A DNA stretch of 64,000 bases from Timema cristinae. Lineage: Eukaryota > Arthropoda > Insecta > Phasmatodea > Timematidae. The notes beneath the pieces are model-generated. The model was not told the DNA's origin, did no database searches, and worked only from the letters and a program-made list of their open reading frames with translations. The DNA lies in assembly GCA_039000515.1 (NCBI GenBank), contig JBCFYV010000012.1, positions 115,083,949-115,147,948 on the forward strand, in the 5' to 3' direction. Below are positions 1 through 13,415 of this stretch, piece after piece. A program made the translations under genes and the position numbers. Position 1 is the first letter of the stretch; every line of letters starts with the position of its first letter.

Positions 1-9
1 TAAATATTT

Positions 10-252
10 AGCACCGCGTCTTACTACCCGTTCGGGTTATACGCTTTAAGTACTAATTACGCTAATGGATTAGGAATTGGAAGGTTGAATTAGAGGAAGT
101 GAACCCGCATTTGCGTGGAGGGAGAGTGGAAATCCATTTAGGAAAAACCACCCCCAGTTCACCCGACCGAGATTCGAACCTCGATCTCCCCGTCCTCAAC
201 AGTCGAGCTCAACACGACAAGCGCGTTAGCCAACTACGCCACCGAGGCGGGT
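10..252 (-). repeat. SINE family 1, full length
   Basis: A tRNA-headed SINE. Read on the minus strand it starts CGCCTCGGTGGCGTAGTTGG (box A region), has box B GGTTCGAATCTCGG, a body with CTCCCTCCACGCAAATGCGG, and ends TAACCCGAACGGGTAGTAAG then ACGCGGTGCTAA. The other SINE families here share this same 3' tail. Confidence 0.9.
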
Positions 253-1005
253 TCCCCCTTAATAGTTAGGCCTAGTATTATCCTTAAACATTTATATTTG
301 TTTAAGAGCTTGAATAAAAGTTTAGATTGTTGTTTAACATTCACTTTAATTTACCAACCCCAACATAAAATAAAACCCTATCAGTTTGATTGGACAAAGT
401 GTGTTATATAATTATTTAAATAAGTCAGTGATGCTATTTTGCGGTGAAGGGAAGAGAAAATAGCTTAAAAACACCCAGTCGGGATTCAAACTCAAACCAC
501 CCCAACACAAGCTAACCAGACTAGATGAGCTTGACATTTAATTCCCTCACCCACTGGTGCGAGTCATTGGAAATTAAATAAAAAATGTAATCCTACCGAA
601 CTCAAAGCTGCACGCACGATATCCATTTGTTAACAAAGTGATAAGGATTATCCAAAAAGCGTTATTCATGTTGTTTACATTACGTTCAAATAATTATCAG
701 CTTGGAACAGGTACAAAATGGTCCCTAGCTACAGGATTACCAAATATCGACCTCTAGAGGGTTTGGTACCCATTTTAACCGAGAGATTAGTTGGGAAATG
801 GAGCTTAAACCGGACTGACAAATAGAATCCTACTTTAGTATTCTCTTTGAAAAGCCGCTAGTCTTTTATTCGTATTCGTGTTAAATGTCTCGATATTATT
901 GGTGGTTAAATATTAGCTCCCTCCATATTTTTATCTCTACTACAGTCTTACTAGTAGTTTTTTGAACGGTAGACCTCACTTCCCCCATGTTCTTATTATT
1001 ATTAA
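253..1005. other. No gene seen
   Basis: AT-rich DNA without supported coding sequence or recognised repeat. Confidence 0.6.
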
Positions 1006-1283
1006 TAGCACCGCGTCTTACTACCCGTTCGGGTTATACGCACTTACGCTAATGTGTAATGGTAGGGTGATTGTGAAATGAAATGGAGGACCTACAGTTT
1101 AACGTGGGATCCGAACCACGGTGAGGTCTGGCATTCCACACATTCACAAGTTGTGATTAATACACGTCTTGTCAGAGGTGAAGGAAGGGTTTGGTAATCA
1201 GATAAATCTTTGCCTGTACCAAGGATTGAACCCCGGACCCCAGCATAGAAGTCTGTCACCTTTCCCTAGACCACCAGGTCACC
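1006..1283 (-). repeat. SINE family 3, full length
   Basis: Family 3 has a third tRNA-like head (GGTGACCTGGTGGTCTAGGG, box B near GGTTCAATCCTCGG) and a different body (TCTGACAAGAC, CCACCGTGGTTCGGATTCCA), but ends in the same GTATAACCCGAACGGGTAGT tail as families 1 and 2. Confidence 0.88.
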
Positions 1284-1854
1284 ATCATGTTCTTATTGAT
1301 ACTACAGTCTTACTAGTAGATTTATCTTTAAATTAAAGCTAAAATAATTCATACAATTTCTTCTTAGATTTCAAGTGGATACTTCCATTGGTAAGCCAGT
1401 TAAACATAAAACAAATTAATACTATCTTTGATTGTATCTTCATATTGAATAACCGTTGTTCGCCTGGTTTAAGAGGTAATTCTTACAAGACATGCCCTAA
1501 TTTTAAAAACACGCCTTAGTTATTCGATCAATTGCTTGGAATTATAAATTCAAATCTCGTGATAATAATTATAAAATGCAAATGTGTTTAAGCTTCCAGC
1601 ATATTGAAACAACCAGATATTGAAAAATAATATAAATAATATATATTAATATATTATATTTTTGGCCTAGGCTCAAAGAATATCCCTGATAAATTTCATT
1701 ATAATTCTTCGATACATTTGGAAGCTATCGCTGAACAAACATCGGACAGATATTCGGACAAAATGCCAAATGCTCAAGTTAAAACTGAACCTTGTTTCAC
1801 TCAATCAATAAAACAGTTTCCTTCACATGACCAATCATAATCTAATCCATAACC

Positions 1855-2010
1855 ACTTCGGTGTTCGGGTGGTCTAACGCGCTACTCTTGCCGTAGACTA
1901 GACTGCCTATGACGGAGAGATTCAGATAAGAACCTCAGTCGGGTGTACTGAGGGTGGATTTTCCTAAACGGTTTCCTACTCTCTCTCCAGGCACATTTGG
2001 GAAGAAAAAT
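1855..2010 (+). repeat. SINE family 2, 5' part
   Basis: Family 2 has a different tRNA-like head (CTTCGGTGGCC then ATGGTCTAA, AGTAGACTAGACTGCCGATG) but the family 1 body and tail. This copy stops in the middle of the body. Confidence 0.75.
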
Positions 2011-2041
2011 TACAGAAAACCTTCCCACTGTAACTCATGAA

Positions 2042-2330
2042 TAATTAAGATTACATACATAATATATACATCATACATACATCTATATACAATACATACA
2101 TACATTATATACATACATACATACTACATACATACATACTTTACATACATACATAACATACATACATTATACATCAACTACAACATTATATACATAACAC
2201 ACATACATATATACATACATACATTATATACATACATACATTATATACATACATACATTAATACATCATACATACATAATTAATAAAATATACATACACA
2301 CATTAAATAAATATATACATAATGGTGCCG
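2042..2330. repeat. (TACA)n-type microsatellite
   Basis: Degenerate TACATACA and TATATACA repeats. On the minus strand they follow the end of a LINE-like reading frame and may be its tail. Confidence 0.9.
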
Positions 2331-2342
2331 TTCCCTTACGAG

Positions 2343-2575
2343 TTATGCAAGAAACTGTGCATTTAGCACAAACAACTCCTTACGTAATCCATCCTTCACT
2401 AACTTCCTCCACATTTCCCTATCCTTGCATTCTCCCTTCACTTTAACAACTTCCATACACCGAGTCATACATGCCCTTTTCTTCTTAACACTCTTAATGT
2501 GTATCTTTTCACATATTTGTCTATAACATTTATCACATCCTACATGGCCTGCATCTTCTTTTCGATCCACAAATC
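2343..2575 (-). pseudogene. LINE-like reverse transcriptase C-terminus
   Basis: A 75-residue open frame with a basic, Cys-containing stretch ending KDREMWRKLV, typical of the extreme C-terminus of non-LTR retrotransposon polyproteins. A (TATG)n-type microsatellite follows on the minus strand. Only the 3' end is present. Confidence 0.4.
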
Positions 2576-2995
2576 AAATGACTCGTATGAATACATGAAA
2601 GTAGATCTAATAATTTTTATAGTTGTTCCTCCAATTAAAATTGGACTCTACTAACCTACCTTTCTGTCTTATTTATTTGTGCACACCTTTCATGACGAAA
2701 CACGTTATTAACGCGCGGAAGGTTAAAACGTACTCGTAAAACGCTTTACCACTGGTCTCTTCACTCGCACACAAGGTGTAATAAACGAAGAAGAACTTCC
2801 AGGGGTAACATTAGTATATGAATGTAACATGTGAATTCAACCAGGACTAGAATCTGCCAGTCTGTGTGTCGAAGAACCACGTGCTAGATGCAGTGACACA
2901 TTTATTGCTTTCCACGTCTTGGGACACAAAGCGACTACACGACAGTTGATATCAATTCAATTCGCTCTTTTAAATCGTTTTATTGTTTTTTTTTT

Positions 2996-3226
2996 GCTAC
3001 CACGTCTTACTACCCGTTCGGATTATATGCTATATACTATTGACACTAATCGTTTTAGGGATGAGGAATGTTATATTTAGAGGCGTCATACCCGCATTTG
3101 CGTGGAGAGATAGTGTAAAACTACCTGAATACATCCGCCGAGATTTGAACCTTGATCTCCCCGTCATGGTTAATCTAGTTTACTGTGATAGTAACAACTT
3201 AGACCATGCAGCCACCGTAGCGGGTT
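2996..3226 (-). repeat. SINE family 2
   Basis: Head, body and tail are all recognisable; the tail reads TACCACGTCTTACTACCCGT on the + strand. Confidence 0.85.
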
Positions 3227-4313
3227 TTACGTATGTTCACCGTCGTCCTACCATTAGTCAGGGCTATCCGCATTTCGCCCCGCCCCCTCTCCCCCACGTT
3301 TGGGGTTTGGGGAAGAGAAAAGTATAATATTATATGAAATGTACCAGAATTTACACAAAGGGTGTGTGGTAAAAACTTATTTAGATAAATGCTTCTTCAG
3401 TTGACACAGCTGGGATGTTAACCTCAATCTCCCAGTCAAAAGGAAACACAAACTTGACGAGCCTGATATTTGACCTGCGTGACCAACGATGCGTGTATCT
3501 TGCAATATTTTTTCATTTATATTATCCCCAGTGGTGGGGTTACACTACTCGCACTACCCTTGGTATTTAACACATTTTTTTTTTTTTACTTTCTAATGAT
3601 CTCTCGAAAAGAGAAATATTGTGATAGTAGAAAAAAAACTCGAGATTTTGGCAAATATCGACGTTTTATGACCCCCTTAAACCTAAAACGTTGTTTTTAC
3701 TATCCCGTAGGTCTGTAGGTCTGTTTGTCTATTTGCATAAAATTCCCCGAGAATTTTTAGAATAAAATATATAACCCTAAATTTAAAGGTAATTTACTGA
3801 AGGGCAAAAAGAAATAAAATTGATTTTTCAAAATCCGTTTTAACAATTTTTATTAAATTTTGTATATAGGCAGTGTTTATTTTTATAAAAATGGCGTTCC
3901 TAGTTTTCCATGAAAGTAACTTTAAGGGCCCTTTAAAGAAGCAGAAATTTCCAATGTTGATCATATCTCCGCAACTATTTGAGATACGAAATATTTATTT
4001 CTTTAAAGTTGTAGTATTATTAAAAATAAAAATATTTTAAGGACTTTTTTTTCCATAGAGCTCTTTGAAATATGAAGTTAATTGTTACGTTCTTTCCCGT
4101 AACATTGTATATTAGTTCATTCATGCTCTTTGATGGAGAGTTTCTGCAACAATGTAAATTATTTCGTTTCCAACAAACTTACGATTTTTTTAGTAAATGT
4201 CTATATTTTAAGATTAAACAGAAAGAAAGTCTGTGCGTTGTGTACCGTACCATTTATTTAATTAAATATTTGCCTATAATATTTATATATATGGCTGCGC
4301 CAATATATATCTG
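3227..4313. other. No gene seen
   Basis: AT-rich; short open frames lack protein-like composition. Confidence 0.6.
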
Positions 4314-4670
4314 ATTTGAGCTAAATTACCTACCTAAGTTAGGTGCTATCTGGAGGTAGGGGGTGATACGAGTCCTTAAGACTTCTGGTTTGAGCTAAAT
4401 TACCTACCTAAGTTAGGTGCTATCTGGAGGTAGGGGGTGATACGAGTCCTTAAGACTTCTGATTATAGCTAAATTACCTACCGAAGTTAGGTGCTATCTG
4501 GAGGTAGGGGGTGATTTGAGTTCTTAAGACTTCTGGTTTGAGCTAAATTACCTACCTAAGTTAGGTGTTATCTGGAGGTAGGGGGTGATTTGAGTTCTTA
4601 AGACTTCTGGTTTGAGCTAAATTACCTACCTAAGTTAGGCGTTATCTGGAGGGAGGGGGTTGTGTCGGAG
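4314..4670 (+). repeat. 74-bp tandem repeat, five units
   Basis: The unit carries GAGCTAAATTACCTACCTAA and GGAGGTAGGGGGTGAT plus TTAAGACTTCTG. Units are over 90% alike. It lies in gene-free DNA. Confidence 0.9.
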
Positions 4671-4679
4671 CTGCATTTT

Positions 4680-6362
4680 ACTAACCCCCAACTAATAATA
4701 TTTCCCGTGCTCTGTTCTCAAACGAACAGAGTATACGTGGTAAGACACAGGTCAAAGAGCCGCCCCCTTCCCGCCCCCTCAAGGGAGACGTCACAGGGTT
4801 GCAAGGAGTTTAGGGGTAGCACGGATTCAAACAGTGGTTAGGTATGCGCAGGCTCATAAAATATTATAGACATGTAAATGAGACGCGAAGGAGAAAATTA
4901 ATGGAAGAATCATGTAAACCCCCTTTTAAGATAATACTGCTTACATCAAGGAACCTTAACCGTGTTTTTTTTTAACCATGGGACCCCAGGACCATAGTTT
5001 AGATGTTTGGCGTCCTACTGCAATTTACAAAATAGCAACCTCCTTTTACTATAAAATAAATTATTTTTTACAAAGTACACTGCAAATAACCCAGATACGA
5101 AAACTTACAGATAAATATGTTTTCACTATAAATGTACAATTATACTCTAGTATCCCATTTACTTAATTTTGTTTGAGTGCAGAAAACTAAATTGGGAATT
5201 CATTGCCCAAATATTGCAAGATTTTTCTGTCTTGGAATTAGTGTCTTAAAAATAACTACAGTTGTGACAGTGTCACAGTGATCTTATATCAAAATACTTT
5301 AGTAACAGGTTTACCTAAATGGCGGCCCATGACGTATTAGAAAAGTTAAAAAAAAAAAGTGTCATCCAGAATTTCCTTAAGCATGATCAGACTTAAATTG
5401 TGTGAAATGTAATACATGTATTATTTGCTATACTGTACTGTATATCCATTATTATAATACATGTAATGTAATATATTAATTAACGTATGTGGCCTGAGCA
5501 CTGTCTAGGAATATAAAATGAGGCTCTTAGCTAACTCCAAGTTGGACAGCCCTGCTTTATAAGATTCAATAGAGATGAAAATAAATAAAAACATTGAACA
5601 CAAAACATTTATTGTTGTATCAGAGTCAAAATAATAAATAATAAGTAATAAAATGAAATAGTATATTTTCTTTCAAATTTCTATTAAAATAGTTAAAATG
5701 TAACTCTTGGTACCTTCCTATCCACGAAGTTAAGAATCATTAATCTACATCTACATTATACAGAGCTTTCAATGGCGATCATCTCTAAGCTTAAAAGTTT
5801 ATTTTTGGCCGTGATCTTAAATATATATATATATTTTAACAATTTTAATATACAAAATTATATTTCACTACATGTGTTAGTAACATTCTCAATGCAATAC
5901 TGAAGTCAGGAAATTACAGATTATTTGACTGAATAAGATTCTTAAGTTTGTCATAAGGATTATACATACAGTTGATCTAAATCGAATGCAAAGAGGTTAT
6001 TGAAGACTTAAAGTTCATCATAATTCCGTCCTATTGATATATTATTTGTCAACATCAGACAAAATTATGTATTTGTAATTCACTCCAATGTTGCCTTAAT
6101 TTTTCCTGGTCGAATTCAACGAGCTTATTGGGCCCCTTATTTTAATCGTTTACTAATATATATTTATTTGGACCAATTTTAGAAAATACAAACATTATTT
6201 TTTTCGCAGTCAATTTGATAACATTTTATATTATAGTGGGTATGTAACTGAGTCAACTCAGCCTTGTGAGTACTAATGAAGAGATGAAAAAGTAGCAGCT
6301 TCAGTCTAGAAAACTGAGATTAATGGCTGGAGGCTTCATTGTACTGACCACATATACTTTTT
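4680..6362. other. No gene seen
   Basis: AT-rich, with a GC-richer patch near 4680-4850. No coding support. Confidence 0.6.
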
Positions 6363-6598
6363 TTAGCATCGCATATTACTACCCGTTCGATTTATACGCT
6401 TATGTAGTAATTACGCTGATGGTTTTGAGGATGAGTAGGGCTATATTTAGACAATACGTGTCTAGAGAAAGGGGAAAATTATTTTGGAAAAACCAACCTC
6501 AATACACCCAACAAAGATTTGAACTTTGATATCCTTGTCTTCAGCAGTCTAGTTGACTGTGAGAGTAGCGCCTTAGACCATGCGACCCTCTAAACAGG
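6363..6598 (-). repeat. SINE family 2, diverged
   Basis: Tail (GCATCGCATATTACTACCCG on the + strand) through a GCGCCTTAGACCATGCGACC head. Confidence 0.8.
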
Positions 6599-6999
6599 TG
6601 TTTGTAATGTTAAAACAATGCGAGATACGAGTTTTAATCAAACTCATTGGAGCCGATTTCAAGAAGAGTGATTTTTTTAAAAAGCATTTCACCCTAAAAT
6701 AAATTACCCATCATTTTAGTGTTAGGTAGATTCTAGATAAAAAAAATTGAGAAACTTTATGAAAACCTTAGATACAAATTTGTAGCCGGATTTGGTAATA
6801 TGGTTTTGGCTTTAGACCAAGATAAAGGCAAAAACTCTTTCTTCTTGTTCTAAGCACATCGACATCCATCTCAATCATATACGATTTTTTTCGACGATCA
6901 CAATAATCCCTCACACAAAGGGTCACGATAAAATAAAAAATAAAAAAAAATCGGAGGGACTTAGTTAGTTATTCCTCTGCAAACTGTTCACCGGCACCG

Positions 7000-7330
7000 G
7001 TGGATCGGTGGATACCGTATTAACCCTACCCTAGCGCGCTGGTCCGCCTTGTGTCGTCGCTATTTCCGGAAACTTCGGCTCGCTTTCCATATGGAGAGAG
7101 GGAAGGGGGGGGAATTTCTACTAGAGGCAAAGGTTGCGCGCTGTTCTCTATACTCGTTAGGGAGAAAGGTGGGGACGGAGGAGCGAGGGGTGTTTACCAA
7201 AAACACGCGTGAGAGAGATTGTTAAAGCCACAGCCGCGCTCGAGAGACAAGAATATTGGGATATTATTCAACACATATCGTTATCCGCTTCTACGCCTGG
7301 CTAGTTAGTACACCCGCAGAGCAAAGTATG
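7000..7330. other. GC-rich unassigned block
   Basis: GC-rich with CGCGCGCT-like stretches (GCGCGCTGGTCC) and purine runs; no supported reading frame. Confidence 0.35.
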
Positions 7331-7349
7331 GTTATTTTAATATTATTAT

Positions 7350-7533
7350 TTTAACACCGTGTCTTACTACCTGTTTGAGTTATACTCTTATGAACTAATT
7401 ACGCTAATGTCTTAGGGATTTGTAAGGTTATATTTAGAGGAATTGTACCAGTATTTGTGATGGGTGAGTGGAAAATCATTTAGGAAAAACCATCCTCAGT
7501 ACACCCGACTTATATTCGAACCTCCTGCCACCG
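7350..7533 (-). repeat. SINE family 2 with internal deletion
   Basis: The tail and body run to ATTCGAACCTC and then jump to GCCACCGAAGCGGGTG, so the middle of the tRNA-like part is missing. Confidence 0.78.
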
Positions 7534-8046
7534 AAGCGGGTGATATTTCGTCATGAATCTATCCTACTAGTCTATCTACCCCTCCGGGAGAAAGTGTGCC
7601 TGCATCCACGTGGAATGAAAAATATGGGAAGCATTAAGAATACACTCAGTCACGATTAGAAAGGTGACATTTTCGTCACCGGTAAAACCACACAATTTTT
7701 GAAAATTTTCAATTATGTATTTTTAGAAGAAAAAAAAGTCAGCTGTTCAATTGAGTTACAATAAGGCCATAACAGTGATTACAGTCCTCGTTTCACACTC
7801 ACGTATCGACTACAGCGCTTAGTGGTTAGATGTGGCACTAACATGAGTCTACTGTGGACCAGATACGTAAATACTTCAATAATACTCGTATTATCAATGT
7901 ATATTCTAAAACATCCCCTTCCTCTGTTATTTAACGGTCTGAAAATTGTACCGGTAAGTTTTAATATCTTATTGTAAACGACTGGATGCGATGGATAGGT
8001 CGAGGAGGTCCAGTTGTAAGAAAACCGCTCTCCCCCTCACTCCGCC

Positions 8047-8063
8047 CCCCCCCCCCCCCCCCC
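8047..8063. repeat. Poly-C run
   Basis: About 17 C in a row. A second C run of about 23 is at 20177-20199, and a poly-A run is at 9205-9227. Confidence 0.9.
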
Positions 8064-8599
8064 ACACAACACCGGCACCACTCTTTGGTTCCCTGACCTT
8101 AATTCTATGGACTTTTTTTGTTTTAGGAATACTTAATGATTTTTAGTGTATTCGTCTCCAAAAAGATTATTTTTCTGACTAAAAACAGCGAGTTGAAAAC
8201 GGTTGTGAGACGATTAGAGGGAAACCAGGGATTATTAAAAGAGCATGCAACAGTCTGATGTGAAATTTAAGGACGACAGGGATAAGGTAATACGTTTGTG
8301 CCATTTAAACCCAATTTTTGATATCCTAATTCTTTTTTACAATCGAAAGACAAGCCCGTTTCTATACGTGGGTTGATTTGCGGAACTATGTTTGCTAAAA
8401 CTTTTCTACTCATTTTAATGAGTACCTACCAAAAGATTCTGCAAATCTAATTTTTTTTTTTTAATTTAATATCATATATACCAGGATTTCGTTAGGAAAA
8501 AATGCTTTTTAAATGGTTATTCGTAAAAAAAAATCGATCTTAAGTCGGGTGTTTAAGGGACACGAAAAAGAGATCAGTTTTTTTGTAGAGTTTTATTCT

Positions 8600-9240
8600 A
8601 CAGCAAAACATATTTTTTTGGTCAAACAAAATAAATGAAATATTGCTTCAGTACAAACATAGAGCTTAATTTTCTTCCCATATTATTCGCAACCATTTTT
8701 AAATATCTGTCAAGGTTGTCCTGGAGTTGACTGAAAACTTTTTCTCTTCATTTTAAAAAAAATTCTCATCAATGTTAATGTGCTCATGAGTCATGACAGA
8801 TATTCAACAACTGTTGATATCATGTTGTGGTTGACACCGGTGGTCTTGGGGTAAAGTTCTCGCCTTAGGGCTCAATTTTCGTGGGTTCAAACCCAGCTGG
8901 TGTCTACATATTTTTCTTGAGCCATAAAATGACATAACACAACTTACCTAGAAGGGAAAGTAAAGTCTTCAGTCCCAAGTCAGTTGTGGCATATAAATGA
9001 ACCTTGGAATGGATGTGAAAATACCTTTCCTGGCAAAATTGGTTGACCCTTTAACTCTCGCTCATAGAAATTCTCGTTTACTGATATAATCAGTTGGTTC
9101 AAAAAGTGCACGTTAAATACCTAAAATAAAAATAAATAAATGATAGCATGTAAAGAAACTCAAACTCCCATGTTTTTGTTAGAGCAATATTTGATTTATT
9201 TTAGCAAAAAAAAAAAAAAAAAAAAAAGAAGTTTTGCTAT
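8600..9240. mobile_element. Fold-back element related to 34.6 kb, interrupted by a SINE
   Basis: It shares TTTTTCTCTTCATTT, TCTCATCAATGTTAATGTGC and CAACTGTTGATATCA with the 34.6-kb copy. The right part (GCAATATTTGATTTATTTTA) resumes after the tRNA-headed insert at 8836-9065. Confidence 0.6.
8836..9065 (+). repeat. tRNA-headed SINE-like element, single copy seen
   Basis: Box A region GGTGGTCTTGGGGTAAAG and box B GGGTTCAAACCCAGC, then an unrelated body. It interrupts a fold-back element. Confidence 0.5.
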
Positions 9241-10030
9241 AAAAATTGTAAAAACACTGACTTCTCAAGTTCCCTTCACTCCCATCTTACGGTGTGTTCT
9301 TAAATAACCTCCCACAGGACCTCCTTTCATCTCCTAGTCCCCTAATACTATACAAGCAATTTACTTTGTGAACGTTCTCTGTGTCCTGCATGAACCGGAA
9401 AGAATCCGGCCGAAATTGAGGCCAGTCCCGGAAATGACGCAAGCTACCTACCGATAGGTAGTAAAAAGATCGAACACTGGCGTGGAGCCATTGTGCCCAA
9501 ACAACTTCTCCAAAGATGGAAAAAATAAAGAATATATGGGGGGGGGGGAGGGGAAGGAGTGGTAGACTCTACTTGTGAAGTGAAAACCGAAGGAATTTTG
9601 GCTTATGTTCTGATTTTTTTTTTTGTGAGTGGGGATGGGGAGTAACTTTCTTCGGGCCTTCTGAATATTGCAGACTATCAATCATGTCCCCATGGTAAAC
9701 TTAATCGAGAATTCAACTACTGGTCCAAGGAATCCTGATTCGATTCCAAGTGATGTCTAAATTCGTTGTGATAAGTTAGTTAGTATTTCTATTTAGGCTC
9801 TTGCTGTTGTCATGATATTACAATTCTTGGTACCAACTAATGTTCCTAGGTTAAGTTAGTTTGTAAGTTGATTTTCGATTTAACCTGTCTGTAAATAATA
9901 GCACGATAAATATAAACCCAATTAGTTTATACGTTTTAACAGCAAGGGTTGTTCATAATGGATTACTCTATGGAGTATGGAATAGAAAGGTAGTCTGAAG
10001 ATATGTATCCGCATTAGTATAGAAAGAAGA
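9240..10030. other. No gene seen
   Basis: Contains a G run near 9540 and scattered tRNA-like sequence (TTCGATTCC) that may be an eroded SINE. Confidence 0.5.
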
Positions 10031-10500
10031 CTGGAAAATACGCAGAGATACTTCACACTTTGAAAACTATCCCCTAGGGGATACGCTAGAAGTTCTAACA
10101 TTGTCTTGTAGCATCGGATGGTGTACCATAGACTCTAAACAACAACAAGGCGCTGACTTACCCAGTTTGCCCGCTGCCCGAGGCTCCATGCAAGATAGAC
10201 ACAAGTCGGACGTAACTTCGCGTGACCGAAACAAATCTAATATTAACTTGAAGAATGGGACGCAAATCGGCGACGCCCGTAAAGTGGACTGACTGACGCA
10301 ATGCGGATATCCACATCGTGAAGATTCCCGACCGGCCACGAACTTCCCCGAAGTTCGGTTTAGGCATGCGCAATATGTTCCCTGGCGATCCTAAATGTTT
10401 CCCCCCCCAATGTCTCCCTTCTTTTCCCCCTCTGTGGCAGATTGTATTTATACGGGCATCTGAGCCTACTATCGACACAATTGGGCCTTAACCGTACTAG
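10030..10500. other. GC-rich unassigned block
   Basis: Open frames occur on both strands over the same bases, none with recognisable protein features, so none is called. Confidence 0.35.
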
Positions 10501-12160
10501 GAGTAGGAGAAGATCCGGCTTCATTCGTATTATAATGTAAGATCTAAATTATTTTCTGGCAACTCTAACTTAGCTTTGTATTAATATTAATTATTCTAAA
10601 TTCAGTTTTGACGTCATTTCAATTTATCTCAAAATATGGAGCATTGTAGTAAATTTAATGTGACCTCGTTGGTATCACAATGCGAATCGAGTCGTAATCC
10701 TTGCTGGATAATAATCGATTATTAACTTTTGAGAGATATCGATTTTCTTTCTTCAATATAGAATGTTTGTTTTTTAACTCAATATTTCTGTGAGAAATAT
10801 TTAAATGCATGTTCGCGGGAACATTGAGTTGGTTGAACTTAGGATTAAAACTTTTGTACCTTTGCTATAGACTCGTGACTATTTATTGTTATAAATTATT
10901 CGGAGTAAATTTGTGGATACCAAATTAGGGTATTTTTCTTATGTTTAGTTCAAGGAGGTTATTAAGTGTAAATACGCTTTGGTATTTAACTGTTAAGATA
11001 TAAACCATATTATTGTAAGTTTTCTCTTGTAACGTATCTTAATCATCACAAACAAGCCTATAAAAGTTTTGTAACGCTAAAGTAGAGTAAATGATTATTT
11101 GTTTGTTATGAACTTTCTAAAATCTACTGATAATACTATAACATTTTTACGACGTTTTGGTGAAAACATAAATATTATACAATTATATATATTACAACTA
11201 TATTTGATGTTCAATATTTAATCCTTTTAAATAAATTTGATATTCTATATTCTACAAATATCTTCTTGACGTGATTTATAATATAAGATTCACCCACCAT
11301 ACCCTAGGTATACGAGAGTATATTTAAGTAAGTTTTCTAATATGGTGAACATGAGGGGCAGTATATATTCTTTACCTTCTCTTGAGATGGACTATCCATA
11401 TGTTTTACTCTGCGACAGGTGGGAGTTGCGAGATCTGATGATTTGAATGTTGTCTTTAAACCTTGAAAAGACAGAACTCCTTGCATTCACTCCTGATGTC
11501 CCCCCTTTTTTGTATGTACCTTTCTTGTAGTTTGAGCCTCCACCCCATTAGGACGGTTCAGTCTTTACCCGTATCTATCAACCTAGCTTAAATGCGAACC
11601 TGATGTCTTGTACAGCGTGACCAAGGGATAGTTTAGGTGTGGTTGGAATCCACGCAGGTTGTACAGAGGGTGATTTATTGCTCAAGAATTTTCTCGCCCT
11701 GTCTACTCACTGATGTGGCTACATTTGATCTAATCTGCCCTACTCATCACCATACCTTGAATTAAGTATGTAATAACCCCCGTCTTAAACGTACAAACAA
11801 TAAAAAGAAAGCGCCCCCCCCTTTAGTAATCGAATGGTCTTGCAATAGTCTGGGCTGAACTTCCAATGACGTGGGGGTCGGGGTTTAAATCCTTGTTGGG
11901 TCTATTGAGTGTGGTTTATCCACTCTCACTAAAGTAGATAGATACCATAGATTGCTTATTAACTGAATGACGGTTGAAAAATCATATGTTTAATTTTTGG
12001 GTTACCAACACTTGTAAAAAAAGATCACTCTTTTGTTATAAATGATTAAAAAAAATTTAAATTACGTACTATAATTTACATTAAAAATAACGTAAGCTTA
12101 AGTTTTCTTACACTATTTCATTACTTTTAATAAAATTATTTTAATCCAATCTGAAATATT
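10500..12160. other. No gene seen
   Basis: AT-rich. A weak family 2 SINE fragment (CTTGCAATAGTCTGGGCTGA) lies near 11840-11930. Confidence 0.5.
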
Positions 12161-12161
12161 T

Positions 12162-12262
12162 AGCACCGCGTCTTACTATCCGTTGGGGTTATACGCTTTA
12201 AGTACTAATTACGTTAATGGATTTAGGAATTGGGAGGGTTGAATTAGAGGAAGTGAACCCGG
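12162..12262 (-). repeat. SINE family 1, 3' half only
   Basis: The tail and part of the body are present, and the tRNA-like head is missing. Confidence 0.8.
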
Positions 12263-13035
12263 CAATCTGAAATAATATATTTTTTAAATAATAATAAAAA
12301 AAATACTTATTCTTTGTTTTGGAATGTTATCTATGATGTGATCACCAACACATTTGCGTAATTAGTGCATATGCGTGTATAAAATCAGGTTGTTAAATAA
12401 AAAGTAGATATTTTAACACTATGTTAATTTGTATGGAAATAAAGGTGAAACCATTGAAATGATAGAATAAAGGGGATGAAAGGAGCAGTAATATTACAGG
12501 AAACAATGGTCTTTAAATCCATTGTACAGAACTCGGTCCATATGAAGGAAGAATGAATGTTCCATTGTTTCATCGTGTGTTTGTGCGTGTGTGTGTGTGT
12601 GCGCAAAGTTTGCACACGGGTAGTAATAGTAAAAAAAAAGCGGGTGGAATATATATTCCTGCCGGAGTTCCATGTTTTTATCACCTGCCGTTGTCATGAC
12701 AACCGCTCCCTCACGCGTGAGAGAAAGAAAGAACTACGCTAGACAACCCCCTACCCCTATCCCACCTTCACTTCCCTCCCTTCCCTCAACCCTTCATCTA
12801 CTCGCCTTTACTAAAGGTGATGTTGGCGCATCCTCGGGTGTCGTTTGATAACTACACAAGTCTTCTCTGACATTCTCTAGACTAGTCTAAAAAAAAAAAA
12901 AAGCCCGAGAGAGTTTTGGAAAAATCGAAAGAAATAGCTTGTAAATTAAATCTAGTAAAGTTTTTAGAAGTAGATTTTGGTATCTATAAGGATGATATCT
13001 TTGAATCCTAGAATCCTTCTATTACTTATTATTAT
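12263..13035. other. No gene seen
   Basis: Short (GT)n near 12580-12600 and a poly-A near 12890; open frames across the GT run are artefacts. Confidence 0.6.
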
Positions 13036-13170
13036 TAGCACCGCGTCTTACTACCCGTTCGGGTTATAAGCACTTACGCTAATGTGTAATGGTAGGGTGA
13101 TTGTGAGATGAAATGAAGGACCTACAGTTTAACGTGGAATCCGAACCACGGTGGAGGCCTGGCATTCCCT
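13036..13170 (-). repeat. SINE family 3, 3' half
   Basis: Tail through CCACGGTGGAGGCCTGGCAT on the + strand; 5' part missing. Confidence 0.83.
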
Positions 13171-13194
13171 TCTATTACTTAATGAAGCTTCCTA

Positions 13195-13415
13195 CAGTAT
13201 CCCCGTGACTTCTTTGGTGCTGACTGACAGCTCACAGCTGACTTCTGACAGGCAACATTTAGGTATATACCTAAATTTTGACTGTCAGAAGTGACAGCTG
13301 CTAAAGACATGATTTTGCAGATCATATGGTTGGGCTTAGGGATACATAATTTGGTCTGGTAACTTTTCAAAGCCGTCAGCTGTCAGTCAGCACCAAAGAA
13401 GCCATGGGACTACTG
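13195..13415. mobile_element. MITE (TA-flanked), copy 1
   Basis: Terminal inverted repeats of about 35 bp (CAGTATCCCCGTGACTTCTT against the reverse of AAGAAGCCATGGGACTACTG) flanked by TA on both sides. There is an inner palindrome around GGTATATACC. No coding sequence. The ends suggest a Tc1/mariner-type target. Confidence 0.85.

Noticed and set aside
10067..10478. Overlapping open frames on both strands near 10.1-10.5 kb
   Set aside because: No domain, signal peptide, splice context or protein-like composition; GC-rich DNA alone explains the open frames.
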